A stretch of 34,056 nucleotides of DNA, from the NCBI GenBank assembly GCA_028874915.1, contig JAPPHA010000087.1, positions 1 through 34,056 of the forward strand, written 5' to 3'. Shown one piece after another: positions 17,640 to 27,467 of this stretch. The stretch's first letter is position 1, and the number at the start of each line of letters is the position of its first letter. The DNA comes from Paracoccaceae bacterium. Lineage in GTDB: Bacteria > Pseudomonadota > Alphaproteobacteria > Rhodobacterales > Rhodobacteraceae. The notes below the pieces were generated by a model. That model was not told the origin of the DNA and made no database searches. It saw nothing but the letters and a program-made list of their open reading frames with translations. Made by a program: the position numbers and the translations under genes.

Positions 17640-18515
17640 TCCTTTGCCGGTGGTTTAGTATTCAGTTCAGGCAACAAAATCAGAACCGGCAGTGTGATGT
17701 CGAACAGGCTCGCGCCGGCTGCATAAAGTACCGTAAGCGTTGTATCGAAGACAGTGGACACGGTTTCATCGATATCATCGAGAACGTAGTGCCTCAAAAC
17801 GGCGAACGGTAACTGGTCTGCCGATTTGGCAACCGGGTCCGCGGTTCAATCGTCGGCAAGGACGGTGCGGGGGGCCGACGAAATCGAGGCTTGCCGACGG
17901 CGGCTGTACACCCGACTTCGGCAGCCTATTCTACGTCGGCTAATTGTCGGTGATCCCGCATATGGCGGCCGGAATACGGCACGAACCGCCCGTATCCGTC
18001 CCAATTGCCATGGTAGCCATTCCGTCGGAAACCGAGACGGCGACACCGGACGACGAGCCGCCCGGTATGCGACCCGTATCCCTATCGAAAGGGCTGCGCG
18101 GCGTTCCGTAGTGCAGATTGATTCCTAAGCTCGAATGGGCGAGTTCTGTCATATAGGATCGCCTGCCGATTTCGAGTCCGGACTGACGCAGACGCCGGGA
18201 GATTTCAGCGTTGGTCCTGGCCGGCTGTTCACCGTCGAACGATTTCGATCCGGCCCGGCTCACCTGTCCACGAAAGTCGAAGAGGTCTTTGATAGAAACT
18301 GGAATACCAACAAGCGGCGAAAATTCTGCGCAAGCGGCACGAAGTCTGTCTGCTGCATCTGCGCGGGTGCGGGCGCCTTCCGTGTCCACAAGGATGATGG
18401 TACGGGCGCCTTCGACATTTGGATCCTTGTCCCTGTCGAGGGACTACTCGACAAGTTCGCGGCCTGTAGTCTTACCTTGTGCCAGCCGGCTGGCCAGTTC
18501 GCTCGTATTTTACAA
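17640..18515 (-). pseudogene. Amidase (GatA-like amidase signature family) pseudogene
   Basis: From about 18515 the minus strand reads SELASRLAQGKTTGRELVE, an in-frame TAG, then SLDRDKDPNVEGARTIILVD. The catalytic region is well kept: the triad Lys in VGIPVSIKDLFDF and the Gly/Ser-rich GRIPGGSSSGVAVSVSDG and GTDTGGSCRIPAAICG holding the cis-Ser and nucleophile Ser. The frame then stops near 17940 and continues only in other frames (SASLDFVGP, later RHYVLDDIDETVSTVFDTTL) to about 17640, with the C-terminal third missing. It was probably the last gene of the catabolic operon, directly after the cupin gene. Its substrate is unknown. Confidence 0.8.
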
Positions 18516-18519
18516 CGTG

Positions 18520-18900
18520 TTAGGCCGGATCGTAATAGTGGATTTCCAGCAGGACGCATCCGCTGTTGGACTTGAAGGGTCCGTGATAGGCGCCGGGCGG
18601 GCGGCATGCATAGGTGTTCGGCGAGAATGCCTCGCCATATTCACCGTTTTCGTCGCTACCGACCGTCAGGTCGCCGCTGACCAGATAGACCTCTTCCCAG
18701 TAGTCGTGGACGAAAGGCGCGGTGGTAAAGACGCCCGGCGCGAAGCGCAGAAGTCGCGTGCGGTTTCCGTGCTTGTTCTCCTCGTCCAGCGAGCCGGCGA
18801 GGATCTTCTGCTCTATACCGTCCGGGTAACCAGGCGGCACGTGCCAGCCCTCGTCCATGTCGACAGCAAAAAATTCCTTATGTTCTTTGTTTATCGCCAT
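18520..18900 (-). CDS. Cupin-domain protein
   Basis: 126 residues forming a single small cupin. The conserved strands are visible as APFVHDYWEEVYLVSGDLTV (motif 1 with His and Glu) and PGAYHGPFKSNSGCVLLEIH (motif 2 His). This is enough for a metal site of the His/Glu/His type. It begins 25 bp after the hpaB stop, with a GAGAAAA ribosome-binding stretch, so it is part of the operon. Small cupins next to flavin monooxygenases often act in aromatic ring metabolism; a specific reaction cannot be assigned. Confidence 0.8.
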   Translation of the reverse strand: MAINKEHKEFFAVDMDEGWHVPPGYPDGIEQKILAGSLDEENKHGNRTRLLRFAPGVFTTAPFVHDYWEEVYLVSGDLTVGSDENGEYGEAFSPNTYACRPPGAYHGPFKSNSGCVLLEIHYYDPA

Positions 18901-18925
18901 TACTTTTTTCTCTTTTGCGACCTAA

Positions 18926-20410
18926 TCAAGCGGCCTCTTTGTAGAGGCGGGCCAGCTCGTCTTCAAGCGAGTAGCTGTCGAGCATTTGATCGACCAGGCC
19001 GGTGCAGTTGTCCCAGTCGAAGGTGCGGAAACTGTGTCCCTTGGTCACGAACGTCGCGCCGGCATAGAACATCTCGTACTGCGTATGTCGCGACGCGAAT
19101 TCCGAGCCGACGGCGTCCCAGGCGAGCTTGAAGAATTTGACCCGAGCTTCCGAGTCGCTTGCCGGCGACTTTTGGGTCTTGTTGATCATTTCGCGCATCT
19201 CGGGATTGGCGAAATCTGCGACCGACGAGGGCAGCATGATCACGCCGCCGCCTGCAAGTTCCCGCAGCGTCGTCATAACACGTGGATAAAGCTGCTGTGT
19301 CAGCACCTGCGCGGCGTAGAGCGTGTGTCGGTCCGGCATGAAATATTCACCGTGCTGCTTTCCCTTGGCTTCCATGGCGTGCACCAGCGAATCGACGATG
19401 ACGGTTTCGGCGGCAAGGTTCCCGAGAGTTTCACGCACCTGCGGAAATTTTGTGATGCCGTTGGTGTCGGTGATGCGCTTGGCGATGCCGAGCAGAAAGC
19501 GCATTTTGACCATCAGGCGGATTTGCGCCTGGTAGTTCTGGTAGACATGTGCCGGCGTTGCATGGAACTGGTCCATGCACATTTTGATGTCCTGATTGAC
19601 GAAAACGCGTTCCCATGGAACCTTCACGTCATCGAAGTAAAGGACTGCATCGTTCTCGTCGAAGCGATGGCTGAGCGGATTGTCGTAGACGCTCGGCGAA
19701 TGCTCCTCATAGGACTTGCGCGACAGAATCTTCAGCCCCTTGGCATTCATCGGAACGGTAAACGACACGGCATATTTCTCGTCGCCAGGCTGCAACGGCT
19801 GAATGCAGGTCACGAACACCTCGTTCGCCATGATGCCGCCAGTTGCCAACATCTTGGCGCCGCGAATGGTCAGGCATTGCGAATCCTGGTCAACCACACC
19901 GGCGGTCAGGAACTCGTCGTCCTGCTCGTGCGCCGCCTTGGAGCGGTCGGCCTGCGGGTTGATGATGACATAGGTCAGGTAAAGCTCATTGTCGCGGGCG
20001 TAGCGGTAATAGTCGGCCAAAGCGGCGGCGCGCCCCGGATCATGGTCCTCAAAAACCTCAAGGCCCATATACATACCGGCAATACAGGAAGCCACGTGGT
20101 CGGGCGCGCGGCCGAGGAAACCGCCATGCAGCTCGGTCCAGGCCACGAGGGCACGGCGGCGTTCGACCAGATCTTCATAGTTCGTCGGCAACTGCCATAT
20201 GCGGTTGGCTCGGTCCCTGCTGCCGGAAATCTGATAGGTCATCAGAGACAGATTGTCCGGGTGGCTCTGAAAGTCGTAAAGGCCACCCACGGATGCCACG
20301 GCATTTCTGTAGGCCGGGTGGATCGTGACGTCTTTGACAATCTCGCCGTTTAGATAGACTTGTCTCCCGTCCCTCAAGGTCTCGGTGTGTTGTTTGCCGG
20401 TCTTGATCAT
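18926..20410 (-). CDS. hpaB: 4-hydroxyphenylacetate 3-hydroxylase family, large (FADH2-dependent) component
   Basis: 494 residues of the HpaB/PheA/TftD family, which uses reduced flavin to hydroxylate phenolic or related rings. Recognisable blocks are LRDGRQVYLNGEIVKDVTIH at the N-terminus, HEQDDEFLTAGVVDQDSQCL, PLSHRFDENDAVLYFDDVKV, and the flavin-binding region HATPAHVYQNYQAQIRLMVK. Its reduced flavin would come from the reductase encoded 37 bp upstream. AGGAG precedes the ATG. The true substrate may be 4-hydroxyphenylacetate, a chlorophenol or a pyrrole carboxylate; family membership is firm, the substrate is not. Confidence 0.88.
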   Translation of the reverse strand: MIKTGKQHTETLRDGRQVYLNGEIVKDVTIHPAYRNAVASVGGLYDFQSHPDNLSLMTYQISGSRDRANRIWQLPTNYEDLVERRRALVAWTELHGGFLGRAPDHVASCIAGMYMGLEVFEDHDPGRAAALADYYRYARDNELYLTYVIINPQADRSKAAHEQDDEFLTAGVVDQDSQCLTIRGAKMLATGGIMANEVFVTCIQPLQPGDEKYAVSFTVPMNAKGLKILSRKSYEEHSPSVYDNPLSHRFDENDAVLYFDDVKVPWERVFVNQDIKMCMDQFHATPAHVYQNYQAQIRLMVKMRFLLGIAKRITDTNGITKFPQVRETLGNLAAETVIVDSLVHAMEAKGKQHGEYFMPDRHTLYAAQVLTQQLYPRVMTTLRELAGGGVIMLPSSVADFANPEMREMINKTQKSPASDSEARVKFFKLAWDAVGSEFASRHTQYEMFYAGATFVTKGHSFRTFDWDNCTGLVDQMLDSYSLEDELARLYKEAA

Positions 20411-20447
20411 CTAACTCTCCTGGAATGTCGTGTGGAGGCCGTTTTGG

Positions 20448-21017
20448 TCAGTAGTGGACCGCCAGCGGCCAGAACGGCAACAGTTCGTCCGTCGATCTCA
20501 GCGAGCCGTATTTTCCGTTGCAGAAAATTAAGGGCATGCGGTCGGCGAAGGAGCGAAACCGTTTGACCCTGGCGATGAACAGGACGTGATCGCCGACCTC
20601 GTAGACCGTGTGCCGGCTGCATTCGAGCTGCGCGGTTGCGCCACGCAGCAACGGCGCTTTGGCTTCTCCGCGATCGAAAACGACGCCCGACCACTTGTCG
20701 CTCAAGGAACGCGCGAATTTGTCGGAAATATGCTTCTGGCTCTCGGCGAGAAAGTTCACGGCATAACCTTTGGCCTGCTTCCACTGGGAAAGACTCAGGG
20801 CGCGCCGGTCGATGCTGAAGAGGATCAGTGGCGGATCGAGTGACAGCGAGTTGAACGAACTCATGGTCATGCCGAGATCTTCGCCATCCGGGGCCTGGGC
20901 CGTGACGACGCATACGCCGGTGGGGAACTGGCCAAGCGCATTTCGAAAGGCGCGCGGTTCGAACCGGGCATCGGACACTGGTGCTATAGCCGCGTTGTCG
21001 GCAGCGGGTGCAGTCAT
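20448..21017 (-). CDS. Flavin reductase, HpaC-like
   Basis: 189 residues of the flavin_reduct domain family. Conserved features are FRNALGQFPTGVCVVTA, GMTMSSFNSLSLDPPLILFS (flavin binding), and AVNFLAESQKHISDKFA. The C-terminal HTVYEVGDHVLFIARV holds the GDH motif. It would supply FADH2 or FMNH2 to the HpaB-type oxygenase encoded next. The ATG at 21017 overlaps the marR stop (ATGA), so the regulator and both enzyme components are translated from one message. Confidence 0.88.
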   Translation of the reverse strand: MTAPAADNAAIAPVSDARFEPRAFRNALGQFPTGVCVVTAQAPDGEDLGMTMSSFNSLSLDPPLILFSIDRRALSLSQWKQAKGYAVNFLAESQKHISDKFARSLSDKWSGVVFDRGEAKAPLLRGATAQLECSRHTVYEVGDHVLFIARVKRFRSFADRMPLIFCNGKYGSLRSTDELLPFWPLAVHY

Positions 21018-21580
21018 TTTGCCGCTCGTTCCGTTCCAGTTATGTAGTCCGCCAGGGCGAGCGCCTTTTCCGACGAACCGACCAAATCGCCGATGATCTT
21101 TCCCAGTAGGTGGAATTCTTCTGCGCTCAGCGTTTCGAAAAGCACGTCATTGACCTCGCGCTGAACCGGCGCGAGGTCGTTCAAAAGACTGCGGCCCTTG
21201 GAAGTGACTTCCAGAAGAACCCGGCGGCGGTCTTTCGGATTGACGCATTTGCGCACAAGATCGAGCTTGACAAGTTTGCCGGTTTCGATGGTCACAAAGG
21301 CTCCTGAAAGGGAAAGATGCTCGGCGATTGCCTTGACGCCGATGCCGCGCGAACCCTGCAGATGCAGGATCGAGATCAGGATGGTGTATTGAATGCCTGA
21401 CAGGCCGACGAGGGACCCGAAGCTTTGGCGCACGTCCTCCAGCCGAGAAGAGAATGCCAGAAGCCCGTGTACGAGGGCACGGAATCTGGCGTCCTTGCCG
21501 TCCTCAAGTAATTCGGTTCGCGATACCGTTAATGGTGTTTGCGCAGTCTCGAATTCGGTTGTAACGGTTTCGCCGGTCAT
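21014..21580 (-). CDS. MarR-family transcriptional regulator
   Basis: 188 residues. The winged-helix core is visible as YTILISILHLQGSRGIGVKA, then EHLSLSGAFVTIETGKLVKL and the wing KCVNPKDRRRVLLEVTSKG. The ATG at 21580 is preceded by GAGGGAAG; a longer open frame to 21850 has no such site and would cover the operator. As first gene of the operon it probably senses a substrate or product of the HpaB pathway and represses itself and the enzymes through the palindrome 41 bp upstream. Confidence 0.9.
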   Translation of the reverse strand: MTGETVTTEFETAQTPLTVSRTELLEDGKDARFRALVHGLLAFSSRLEDVRQSFGSLVGLSGIQYTILISILHLQGSRGIGVKAIAEHLSLSGAFVTIETGKLVKLDLVRKCVNPKDRRRVLLEVTSKGRSLLNDLAPVQREVNDVLFETLSAEEFHLLGKIIGDLVGSSEKALALADYITGTERAAK

Positions 21581-21620
21581 CGGTCTTCCCTCGAACGTTA
21601 TCTTTTGCGCCGCCGGCGGC

Positions 21621-21655
21621 ACAAGAGATAGCTTTGCATCAAAGCTATCTCTTGT
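21621..21655. promoter_or_regulatory. 35-bp palindrome, probable MarR operator
   Basis: ACAAGAGATAGCTTTG (21621-21636) and its exact reverse complement (21640-21655) flank a 3-base spacer. A consensus TTGACA on the minus strand (21653-21658) overlaps the outer arm, so a bound repressor would block the -35 region of the marR-led operon. No second copy is present elsewhere in the window. Confidence 0.7.
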
Positions 21656-21843
21656 CAAGTGAAGTCTGGGTCGCAAATTCCATGGCGACCGCTTCGCGTT
21701 TATTGGCAGGTGTTGTTCGGCGCCGAAGTTGGACCCTAAGGAAATTCGAACAATCAATGGGTTATCTGCCGATCGACGCTCAACACACACGCCGATCAAC
21801 AGATGCCCCTGTCCGTGACCGGTTCGACATTGGAGAGCCGGAG

Positions 21844-22060
21844 TCAACATTGCGCCAAAGCATCGATCCGGTCGGCAATCTGTTGCGCCGATTCGCGCAA
21901 CTGCCCGACCGTCCAGTTGGCCGCGTAGCCTTCGGTCACGTTGCCGGGCCGGGCGAGGTTGACCGGCCGCTTGTTCAGCGCCTGCGTCAGCATCAATTCG
22001 CGCTCGGCCACCGTGATGAAGGCGTTCCGCGGGCCGCGGAACCAGAACTTCGCTCCGCCC
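21844..22060 (-). pseudogene. C-terminal remnant of an unidentified gene beside an IS21 element
   Basis: The minus strand holds a coherent peptide (RGPRNAFITVAERELMLTQA, LNKRPVNLARPGNVTEGYAA, LRESAQQIADRIDALAQ) ending at a stop at 21844. Coherence is lost upstream of about 22060, near the beginning of IS21-like sequence. It looks like the last 65-70 residues of a protein whose front was removed. I do not recognise the family. Confidence 0.45.
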
Positions 22061-22194
22061 GCTGACGGAAAGAATTTTTGGCCCCCCCTCTGGGGGGCGT
22101 TGGAGGCCCCTTGGTGGTCGTGGCGGCCCGGGTCATCACCTCGCGATTCGTCTCGAGAAGAGGAGAGCGAGGTGCCGGGGCCACATGTCACTGA

Positions 22195-23336
<1,142 letters not shown>

Positions 23337-23522
23337 GCCCTCTCATCCAGATTGCCGCGCTATAGAGAGCCCTTCGTCAACACGCTCAGTCACCGTCTCA
23401 ACAGGAATTTCTATTTAATTCCGGACCGATGTCCCTCCAGAACATGCCGTCCGTCTTCAATGTCCAGTGCGTGGAATTCCTTGTGCGGTTTGCCACTTGT
23501 CACATTCCCTCCACCAAGCCTG

Positions 23523-24218
23523 TCACCCGGCCACGGCCAGAGTCATGAAGTCATTGCTGCCGCGGATCCTGCGACCCAGTACCGGATCTTCCAGCTCGAA
23601 CTCGAATCGGTCGGCCGGCTCAATTCCGCCGATCGCGGCAAATGTGCCCAGAAACACGGCGGTCCCACCCTTCAGGTGCCTGCAGTCCACAGCCAATTGC
23701 GCCAAGAGATCGTCAGGGCGTAGCAACTGACCGGCTCTGCCAAACTGATACAGACGTCTCATGTCACCTCGCCACGCGTAGGACCGCACGATGAGGTCGT
23801 CCCAATGGCCGATGACCTCGTCGCAAGGCCAGACGGTACGTGCGACGGGTTTCGGACAAACCTGCTTGGCAAGCGCAATGCCGTGGGTTTCAATCTTGCG
23901 GTCTGTATGGTCCGACCCCACGCCGACGAAACGGCCCTCCGGCAAATCCAGCAAAACGATTTCGGCTTCACCGCTGGACGCATCGCCCATGAGTTGCAGG
24001 CTCTCCGCCTGCGTGAGCAGGTGGTTTGAGACCTCGTAGAACATTGGTGTCTTTTCCGGACGCCTGACGCCGAGTTCTTCAAGTTCAAGGATGTGCCGGA
24101 CCACCATCTCCCGGTCACGGCCGGTCCAGCCGGCAATGACCAGATGATCGATACGGGCATCCAATTGACCGGTGCCCGAGAATGATACTCTCTCGAAACG
24201 AAGCGAAGTCCCGGTCAT
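23523..24218 (-). CDS. DUF2848 family protein
   Basis: 231 residues resembling DUF2848 proteins, which are distantly similar to fumarylacetoacetate-hydrolase-fold enzymes. Features are FYEVSNHLLTQAESLQLMGD, GEAEIVLLDLPEGRFVGVGS followed by DHTDRK, and KPVARTVWPCDEVIGHWDDL. The function is not established. It is translationally coupled to the upstream ferredoxin gene (ATGA at 24215-24218) and is the last gene of the operon led by the molybdopterin oxidoreductase pseudogene. The reading frame is complete. Confidence 0.78.
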   Translation of the reverse strand: MTGTSLRFERVSFSGTGQLDARIDHLVIAGWTGRDREMVVRHILELEELGVRRPEKTPMFYEVSNHLLTQAESLQLMGDASSGEAEIVLLDLPEGRFVGVGSDHTDRKIETHGIALAKQVCPKPVARTVWPCDEVIGHWDDLIVRSYAWRGDMRRLYQFGRAGQLLRPDDLLAQLAVDCRHLKGGTAVFLGTFAAIGGIEPADRFEFELEDPVLGRRIRGSNDFMTLAVAG

Positions 24219-24625
24219 CCCTGTTCGCTCGCACTGCCATCCACGACGTTACGGGAAAAGACGTCAGTCCTTCCCGTTCGCGGCGTTTCCGTGTCCCTTA
24301 TGGTCCAGTGTGCGCTGCCCGGACGTTCTGCAAATGCGGTCGCAAGATCGGTCAGACTCCCGTGACGCATCTCCGATGCCATGCAATGGTGAACGCAGGC
24401 GGGTTTGCCATCCCTGTGGGCGCACAGGTTGCAGATGTCCGTCGGAATTGGCACGAAATCATATGTGAAACCGCCGTTCAGGATCTGTCCAGAAATGTTG
24501 CATGCAACAACCTTAATCCCGCGCTCGTCGGGTCCAAGGCCATGTTCCTGCCGGTAGGCCATTTCGCAGGCCCAGCATCCCGTGCAGAATTCGACTTCGA
24601 TCCAAAGACCTTGGACCTTGCTCAT
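24215..24625 (-). CDS. 4Fe-4S ferredoxin subunit of a molybdopterin oxidoreductase
   Basis: 136 residues. Cysteine groups CTGCWAC (about residues 14-20) and CNLCAHRDGKPACVHHC (about 65-81) fit an electron-transfer subunit of the DMSO-reductase family. It is short: B subunits usually have four clusters and 180-240 residues, so this is a reduced form. The ATG at 24625 overlaps the stop of the catalytic subunit gene (ATGA); an in-frame ATG two codons earlier is an alternative. Its partner enzyme is broken in this genome copy, so it may now have no role. Confidence 0.8.
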   Translation of the reverse strand: MSKVQGLWIEVEFCTGCWACEMAYRQEHGLGPDERGIKVVACNISGQILNGGFTYDFVPIPTDICNLCAHRDGKPACVHHCMASEMRHGSLTDLATAFAERPGSAHWTIRDTETPRTGRTDVFSRNVVDGSASEQG

Positions 24626-25735
24626 CGCCATTCCTCCAAAAGCGGATCTAGGACCTCGTCCTTCACGACACGGCAGAGAACGGATTTGACCCGTGCGCCG
24701 CCGAATCCGGATTTCGAAAACAACCCACCCGGAATCAGCACATTTATGTTGGATTCATACGCACAGAAGTCGTTTTCCCTGACCTTCTCCGGGTACCTCC
24801 AGCTGTGCTGGGCCACGACGGCGCGCGGATGGACATGACTGATCTTGACCCGCATCCGACACCACCCGTGGTTGTTTTCAAGCCACACCAAATCGCCGTC
24901 TTCTATGCCGAACCCGACCGCCATCCAGGGATTGACTTCGACCAATGGATCCGGGTTCATCGCCCGAAGCGACCGACCATCCGGTGCTCGGAATGAAAGA
25001 ACGCGATGGTTCTCGAACCGATTTTGAGGATCAATGAGTACTTTCTTGCCAGATCGGGCGTGCTCACCGGGCTGATTACCGACTTCACATACATTGGCAG
25101 CGGGTCCGTTCCCCACTCCCACAGCCGTGCGGAGTCGAGTTCGATCTTGCCGGACGGCGTCGCAAACCACGTCGCGCCGTTCTTTTGCAACGGGCCTCGT
25201 TTGTAGCGGAAATACGGCGTATCGGAATCTCTGTGGGCGGGTTCAATCCAGTTGTTATTTCGCAAGTCCTCCAGCGAGACAGCGGATGATAGCGGGAGTT
25301 CCCCGGAAGCGACCGCAACCAGTTGGGGCTCCCGAAGTTGTAGGTGAGAAAAACCAGCCAACCGCCCACGTCGTGGCCTGTTACCTGAACGAACAGCGTG
25401 GATTCGGCACCATGGTTCTCGCGCACCTGATTCATGCGCCGTTCAATGAGGTCCAGCGCTTCTCCCCATGATGCCACCCGCCAGGCGTCGGACCCGCGCT
25501 TCTCTTTACGAGTGAGCGGAGTTCTCAGGCGGTCCTTGTCGTAGACATAGTCCTTTCCTGCCAAGGCGCGGGGGCATAAGGATCCTTGGTTGTACGGATG
25601 ATCCTTGACGCCTTCTATCTTCTCCGGTTTTCCCTCGAGCACATGCAGGTCGACACCCCAGCCGCCGTGGCAACCGGCACCAGCGGACCAGACGGTTGAA
25701 CGGAAGCTCTCTGTTTCGGAAATGCGATCGACCAT
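24622..25735 (-). pseudogene. Molybdopterin-dependent oxidoreductase, internally deleted and frameshifted
   Basis: The N-terminus is kept: VWSAGAGCHGGWGVDLHVLE, GVKDHPYNQGSLCPRALAG and AWRVASWGEALDLIERRMNQ, which is the start of the DMSO-reductase fold. After YNFGSPNW (about 25330) the sequence jumps to a region near the C-terminal part (WIEPAHRDSDTPYFRYKRG, FATPSGKIELDSARLWEWG), so several hundred residues holding most of the cofactor-binding domains are missing. A further frameshift lies near 24965, after which the last domain continues (NPDPLVEVNPWMAVGFGIED, AHVVAQ-like AVVAQHSWRYPEKV) to a stop at 24622. The start is the ATG at 25735. The catalytic subunit cannot be functional. Confidence 0.85.
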
Positions 25736-25828
25736 GAGCCGCCTCCGCGGTTTGGCGCCCCGATCTGATGGGTTGACGGGGAGCGAATGGTTCACCGCCA
25801 TTCCAAACCGAAATCAGTTCACCATACA

Positions 25829-25876
25829 AAACTTTACTTGTCAATAAATAAAGTTTGTGTAATATTTCACAAAATT
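25829..25876. promoter_or_regulatory. Divergent promoter/operator region between oxidoreductase and gntR
   Basis: This A+T-rich stretch contains two inverted repeats: AAACTTTA (25829-25836) with TAAAGTTT (25849-25856), and TTTGTG with CACAAA around 25854-25873. On the plus strand TTGTCA (25838-25843) and TAATAT (25860-25865) form a 16-bp-spaced promoter toward gntR. On the minus strand a perfect TTGACA (25839-25844) points toward the oxidoreductase operon, without a good -10. A GntR-type repressor site here is likely. Confidence 0.5.
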
Positions 25877-25998
25877 CAGCATGACGATCTCTGCAGTGCA
25901 AGATGACATGACAGTCAATTCTGCCCCCTGGATGGGCGCGAATCCGTTGGACCGGGTCAGACTGTTGTGCAGCGGGTGGGAAAAAGCTATTCACTACG

Positions 25999-26829
25999 GT
26001 GCTGCGAACGTCCTCGACAAGAGCCGAGATGGACCACAACGAGATGGATTCTCGTGCCCGGCTTGCTGACCGGGTTGTAAATAGGGACAGGGATTTGCCT
26101 GGAGAACAGGTATCCACAATTCCGGATGGCATGAGCCAACCTGACCGCAGGGGACTCCAGGAGCACAGGGGAATTGCCGACGGAACACAAGCGCCGACGA
26201 ACGAGTCGCTGAGAGAGGTGGCATATTCCAGGCTGAAGGCTGCGATTATCAAATCCCACTACCATAGCGGCCAGTTCCTTAACGTCTCAATACTTGCCAA
26301 CGAGCTGAAAATCGGTCGCACACCCATTCATGAAGCGATCATGCGGCTTGATCTTGAGGGTCTCGTGGACATCGTGCCCAGAAAGGGCATCGTTGTAAGG
26401 CCGGCGACGCTGTCGGAAGCCCGCGACATCGCGGCCGTCAGGGCGCTCAACGAGGCCCAGTGCGCCGCCTGGGCGGCGGAACGCGCCGACCGCCAGAACC
26501 TGGCCCGGCTCGATGCCATCCTGAACGAGGCGAGTCGGGCCATAGCTGACCGGGATGTCGATCGGGCGTTGTGGCTGGATCGGCAGTTCCATGCCACAAT
26601 TTCAGAAATCGCCGGAAACAGGATCTTGGCCGGAATATTGTCGACCATCCATGAGCGATCGCACCGGTATTGGTATCTCTCGTTTTCGTCGGTCATGCAC
26701 ATGGAAAAAGTTCAGCAGCAGCATACGGACATTCTTGAGGCAATCCGCGCGAGGGATCCACTTCGAGCCTCACAGATGTCGAGACTGCATGTCGAAAAAT
26801 TTCTGGAGAATGTGACACGCTTGTTCTGA
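25999..26829 (+). CDS. GntR-family regulator with FCD domain
   Basis: Up to 276 residues. The winged helix is ESLREVAYSRLKAAIIKSHY, then LNVSILANELKIGRTPIHEA and GLVDIVPRKGIVVRP. The FCD ligand-binding domain follows (LWLDRQFHATISEIAGN, and a C-terminal helix ILEAIRARDPLRASQMSRLH). The DNA-binding domain begins only about 68 residues after the first ATG, so later in-frame ATGs at 26029 or 26131 (GGATGGC just upstream) may be the real start. It is divergent from the molybdopterin oxidoreductase operon and probably controls it in response to an organic acid. Confidence 0.87.
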   Translation: MLRTSSTRAEMDHNEMDSRARLADRVVNRDRDLPGEQVSTIPDGMSQPDRRGLQEHRGIADGTQAPTNESLREVAYSRLKAAIIKSHYHSGQFLNVSILANELKIGRTPIHEAIMRLDLEGLVDIVPRKGIVVRPATLSEARDIAAVRALNEAQCAAWAAERADRQNLARLDAILNEASRAIADRDVDRALWLDRQFHATISEIAGNRILAGILSTIHERSHRYWYLSFSSVMHMEKVQQQHTDILEAIRARDPLRASQMSRLHVEKFLENVTRLF

Positions 26830-27237
26830 TGGTTCTTGGCTGGGCGCTGGAGTGTTTCGTGATGCGGGTGACGAAGCGGAACGGGTCGTTGCACCCGTCA
26901 ATGCAGGATCGTGAAGTATGATCGTAGTCTATGTGAAACGCATCGTCCGCGAGGTTGACGGGCTATAGAAAGATAGTGCCAGCCCGAAAACCCAGGGCCA
27001 TCCCACGCTAGTTTTCGCTGCTGACTTGATCAGTTGTCAGTGGTAGTTGCAATTCTAATTTCTGAACATGGCCGCGACCGGACGCGCATGGATCGACATA
27101 TCGCGTCCAGTCAAGAGGTTAGTGGAGGTTATCGGGTCGCCACCTCGGGTCTCACCCGCCAAGGGAACGCCTCCCATTGCCATTCCCGTGTTGACCTTTG
27201 TGATGACGTTTCGACGGATTCTCAAACGAACCGAACA
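26830..27237. other. Stretch after gntR with no recognisable gene
   Basis: No open frame here has family-like composition. I found no RNA gene, clear terminator or repeat. It separates the gntR region from the integrase remnant. Confidence 0.4.
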
Positions 27238-27345
27238 ATGTCAACACCCTCCGGCAAGCGAACCGCCCTCCGAAAGATGACCCTCAACAACCGCAGCGTC
27301 GAGGCTCTCGTTCCCGAGAACAAACCGTTCATCGCATGGGACGAT
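27238..27345 (+). pseudogene. Tyrosine recombinase (integrase) N-terminal remnant
   Basis: From the ATG at 27238 the peptide GKRTALRKMTLNNRSVEALV followed by PENKPFIAWDD matches the N-terminal arm-binding domain of phage/island integrases (pattern LTxRxVExLxPxxKxxxxWD). After AWDD the expected GFGVRV block is missing and the frame becomes unrelated. Only about 36 codons survive, with no catalytic domain nearby. It marks a lost mobile island; no tRNA gene or att repeat was found beside it. Confidence 0.6.
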
Positions 27346-27467
27346 TGCGATCAATTGGCGAATGAGGTCGATTTACCACGTCTCGAAGTCGGGCCGCGAC
27401 CGCTCAGGTTTCGGAGGGATTCCTTCTCCACCGCAACAGAAAACCGGCCGAACGGGGGCAACAAACG

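Noticed and set aside
18986-20353. A 455-codon open frame on the plus strand
   Set aside because: It lies entirely opposite hpaB, whose motifs are clear, and shows the composition expected of an antisense shadow in G+C-rich DNA.
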